A stretch of DNA of 5,409 nt, taken from NCBI GenBank assembly GCA_016202645.1, contig JACQOF010000100.1, positions 1 to 5,409 on the forward strand, read 5' to 3'. The stretch comes from a bacterium. GTDB taxonomy: Bacteria > Lindowbacteria > 2-12-FULL-62-27. The notes beneath the pieces are model-generated. The model did no database searches, was not told the DNA's origin, and saw only the letters and a program-made list of their open reading frames with translations. The translations under genes were made by a program, and so were the position numbers. Numbering within the stretch: position 1 is the stretch's first letter; each line of letters starts with the position of its first letter. Below, in pieces: positions 4,119 to 5,409 of the stretch.

Positions 4119-5409
4119 TCACTCCTCCGCCCAGACGCCGTCCCAGTCTTTCGGCGGGGGATGCTTTCGGAGGTGGGCGACGCGCTCGATGTACTTGGTG
4201 GCGGGTCCGTCGTTCGGATCGATTTCGAGGACCGCCTTGAAGGCCTTCTCCGCCGCGTCCCAGTTCTGCTGGAGATATATTTTCCGGGCTTCGTCAAACG
4301 CGTCCCGGACTTTGAATTTGTAGGCGGGGGTTTCGCAGTGGTCGGCCATGAATTCGTGGTATTCCTGCGCCCGGCCGGGCAGTTTGTCCAGAAAGGCGTC
4401 GATGCGGCCGCGGATGACGCCCATGCGTTCCTGCGATTTCGCCGACGCGTCGGCCTGGCTCATGCCGTCTTTCCCGTCCACGATCAGTCCCTTGAGATGT
4501 TCCGCAAGGCCGCTGCCGACCGTATCGGTTGGCGCGGGGAACGAACAGCGCTTCAGATAACACTCGACGCGCTTCTGGTGGGTATCGACAAACCGGACCA
4601 GTTCGTCCCAGTCCGCCGTCGGAATTTTGCCCTGCAGATTCAGGACCGTGCCCTGCTGTTCCTTCAGTTGGACTTTCCACCCCCACAAAATTTTGAGCCA
4701 GTCCTCCGCGGCCTTGGCATGTTTTTCTTTGAACTGCTCCAGCTCATTCAGGAGGCCGGCGGGCAGGGTCGACCCCGCGATGAGATTGTCGTATCCGCGC
4801 AGGGTGGCGTCCAATTCGGCCTGTTCGGTCCGAAATCCATGCCGGGCCGCGATGTCGTTGGCGTGGATGGTTTCGATGGCGACCGGCGCCAGTCCGTCGA
4901 AGAGGGTTCGGAGGTCCCTGTAAAACGGTGAATCCTTGAATTTTCTTCCGTCCCAGTAGTGCAGGTACCCAAGAATTTTTTCCGGAGTAAGTTTCCGCCA
5001 GGCCTCGATAAAGAGCGGCGGCACCGGCCGGTTGTTCCAATGGTCCAGAAATTTGTCGCGCTTCCAACCCAGCAGTTCATAAACTTCGTGCGGATGGCCG
5101 GCCACGCCCATGGCCGCGCGGTCCAGGAGGCGCACGTCGACGTAGTCCGCGGACTTCTCATAGGTCAGCGCTCCGATGGCGATCCAGCTTTCGTAGAGCT
5201 TGTTGATCGGCTCGAGTTCCTCGGCGATGGTCACGGCCTCGCCCATCACGGTGTACTGCCGCTTCTTCTCCGAGCCCATGTTCCCGGCCGCGACGATGCC
5301 GGTGTTCACACCCATGCGCGCGGTGATTTTCACGCCGTATTTCAGAAGCAGGAGGCGCTGGACCACGCTCAGGTCCTCCTGCTGAAGGAGCGCCGCGAAA
5401 CACCCTTTC
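4119..5409 (-). CDS. Class III nucleotidyl-cyclase-like protein with C-terminal TPR-like tail (partial, N-terminus beyond window)
   Basis: The frame stays open to the right edge, so the true start is outside; 429 residues are visible. Class III cyclases make cAMP or cGMP. Here the C-terminal half of a cyclase domain is seen: KITARMGVNTGIVAAGNMGS, QYTVMGEAVTIAEELE, then a VYELLG end (about 5060-5325). Where active enzymes usually read GDxVNxAxRLE, this one reads GEAVTIAEELE: the purine-site Asp is Glu (5238-5240), the transition-state Asn is Thr (5229-5231) and the Arg is Glu (5217-5219). The metal-binding aspartates would lie off the window. About 250 mostly helical, charged residues of unrecognised fold follow. 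The end is a TPR-like helix pair (ARKIYLQQNWDAAEKAFKAV, EIDPNDGPATKYIER) and PPPKDWDGVW, a tail I know from multidomain adenylate cyclases that often carry sensor domains such as CHASE2. Whether it is an active cyclase or a regulatory pseudocyclase is unresolved. The stop lies 5 nt from repeat copy 2. Confidence 0.82.
   Translation of the reverse strand, partial: KGCFAALLQQEDLSVVQRLLLLKYGVKITARMGVNTGIVAAGNMGSEKKRQYTVMGEAVTIAEELEPINKLYESWIAIGALTYEKSADYVDVRLLDRAAMGVAGHPHEVYELLGWKRDKFLDHWNNRPVPPLFIEAWRKLTPEKILGYLHYWDGRKFKDSPFYRDLRTLFDGLAPVAIETIHANDIAARHGFRTEQAELDATLRGYDNLIAGSTLPAGLLNELEQFKEKHAKAAEDWLKILWGWKVQLKEQQGTVLNLQGKIPTADWDELVRFVDTHQKRVECYLKRCSFPAPTDTVGSGLAEHLKGLIVDGKDGMSQADASAKSQERMGVIRGRIDAFLDKLPGRAQEYHEFMADHCETPAYKFKVRDAFDEARKIYLQQNWDAAEKAFKAVLEIDPNDGPATKYIERVAHLRKHPPPKDWDGVWAEE

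Noticed and set aside
4161-4931. 256-codon open frame on the + strand opposite the cyclase-like gene
   Set aside because: Antisense shadow. The minus-strand frame has cyclase motifs, a TPR-like end and the PPPKDWDGVW tail, while this one has none.

Overview
The window is a moderately GC-rich bacterial segment with four complete genes and one gene cut by the right edge. HldD, an enzyme of ADP-heptose synthesis for lipopolysaccharide core, points to a Gram-negative (diderm) organism. The long intergenic stem-loop repeats resemble those I associate with environmental or metagenome-assembled Gram-negative lineages. I cannot name a phylum from these 5.4 kb.

Layout, left to right. (1) A leader at 1-120 carries a short perfect palindrome of the ATTCCC-N8-GGGAAT type. 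(2) hldD lies at 121-1098 (+). (3) A gap of about 150 nt is filled by a long imperfect hairpin built from 8-bp units (consensus GAGTATCG). (4) pduS lies at 1246-2577 (+), or from a TTG at 1207. (5) A 135-nt gap is filled by a different long hairpin built from CACAGAG-type units. (6) pduT lies at 2713-3279 (+). (7) A fumarylacetoacetate-hydrolase-family gene lies at 4007-3276 (-), overlapping the end of pduT by 4 bp tail to tail. (8) A second copy of the GAGTATCG hairpin lies at 4010-4113. (9) The C-terminal part of a class III nucleotidyl-cyclase-like protein with a C-terminal TPR-like tail lies at 4119-5409 (-) and continues past the window.

The functional core is the pduS-pduT pair. PduS is a flavin/iron-sulfur electron-transfer protein. 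PduT is a trimeric tandem-BMC shell protein whose pore cysteine, at the position equivalent to Cys38 of Salmonella PduT, is conserved. Together they suggest a bacterial microcompartment whose shell passes electrons between lumen and cytosol. No signature enzyme, aldehyde dehydrogenase, hexameric BMC-H shell protein or BMC-P vertex protein is visible here, so the pair looks detached from its compartment locus or sits at its edge. hldD, the FAH-family enzyme and the cyclase-like protein have no obvious link to it.

Two features deserve most attention. First, every gap between genes running in the same direction is occupied by a long imperfect inverted repeat, and two near-identical copies of one family bracket the pduS-pduT-FAH block as direct repeats. 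Second, the cyclase-like protein has replaced the residues at the usual purine-binding Asp, transition-state Asn and Arg positions, suggesting an inactive or altered cyclase domain.
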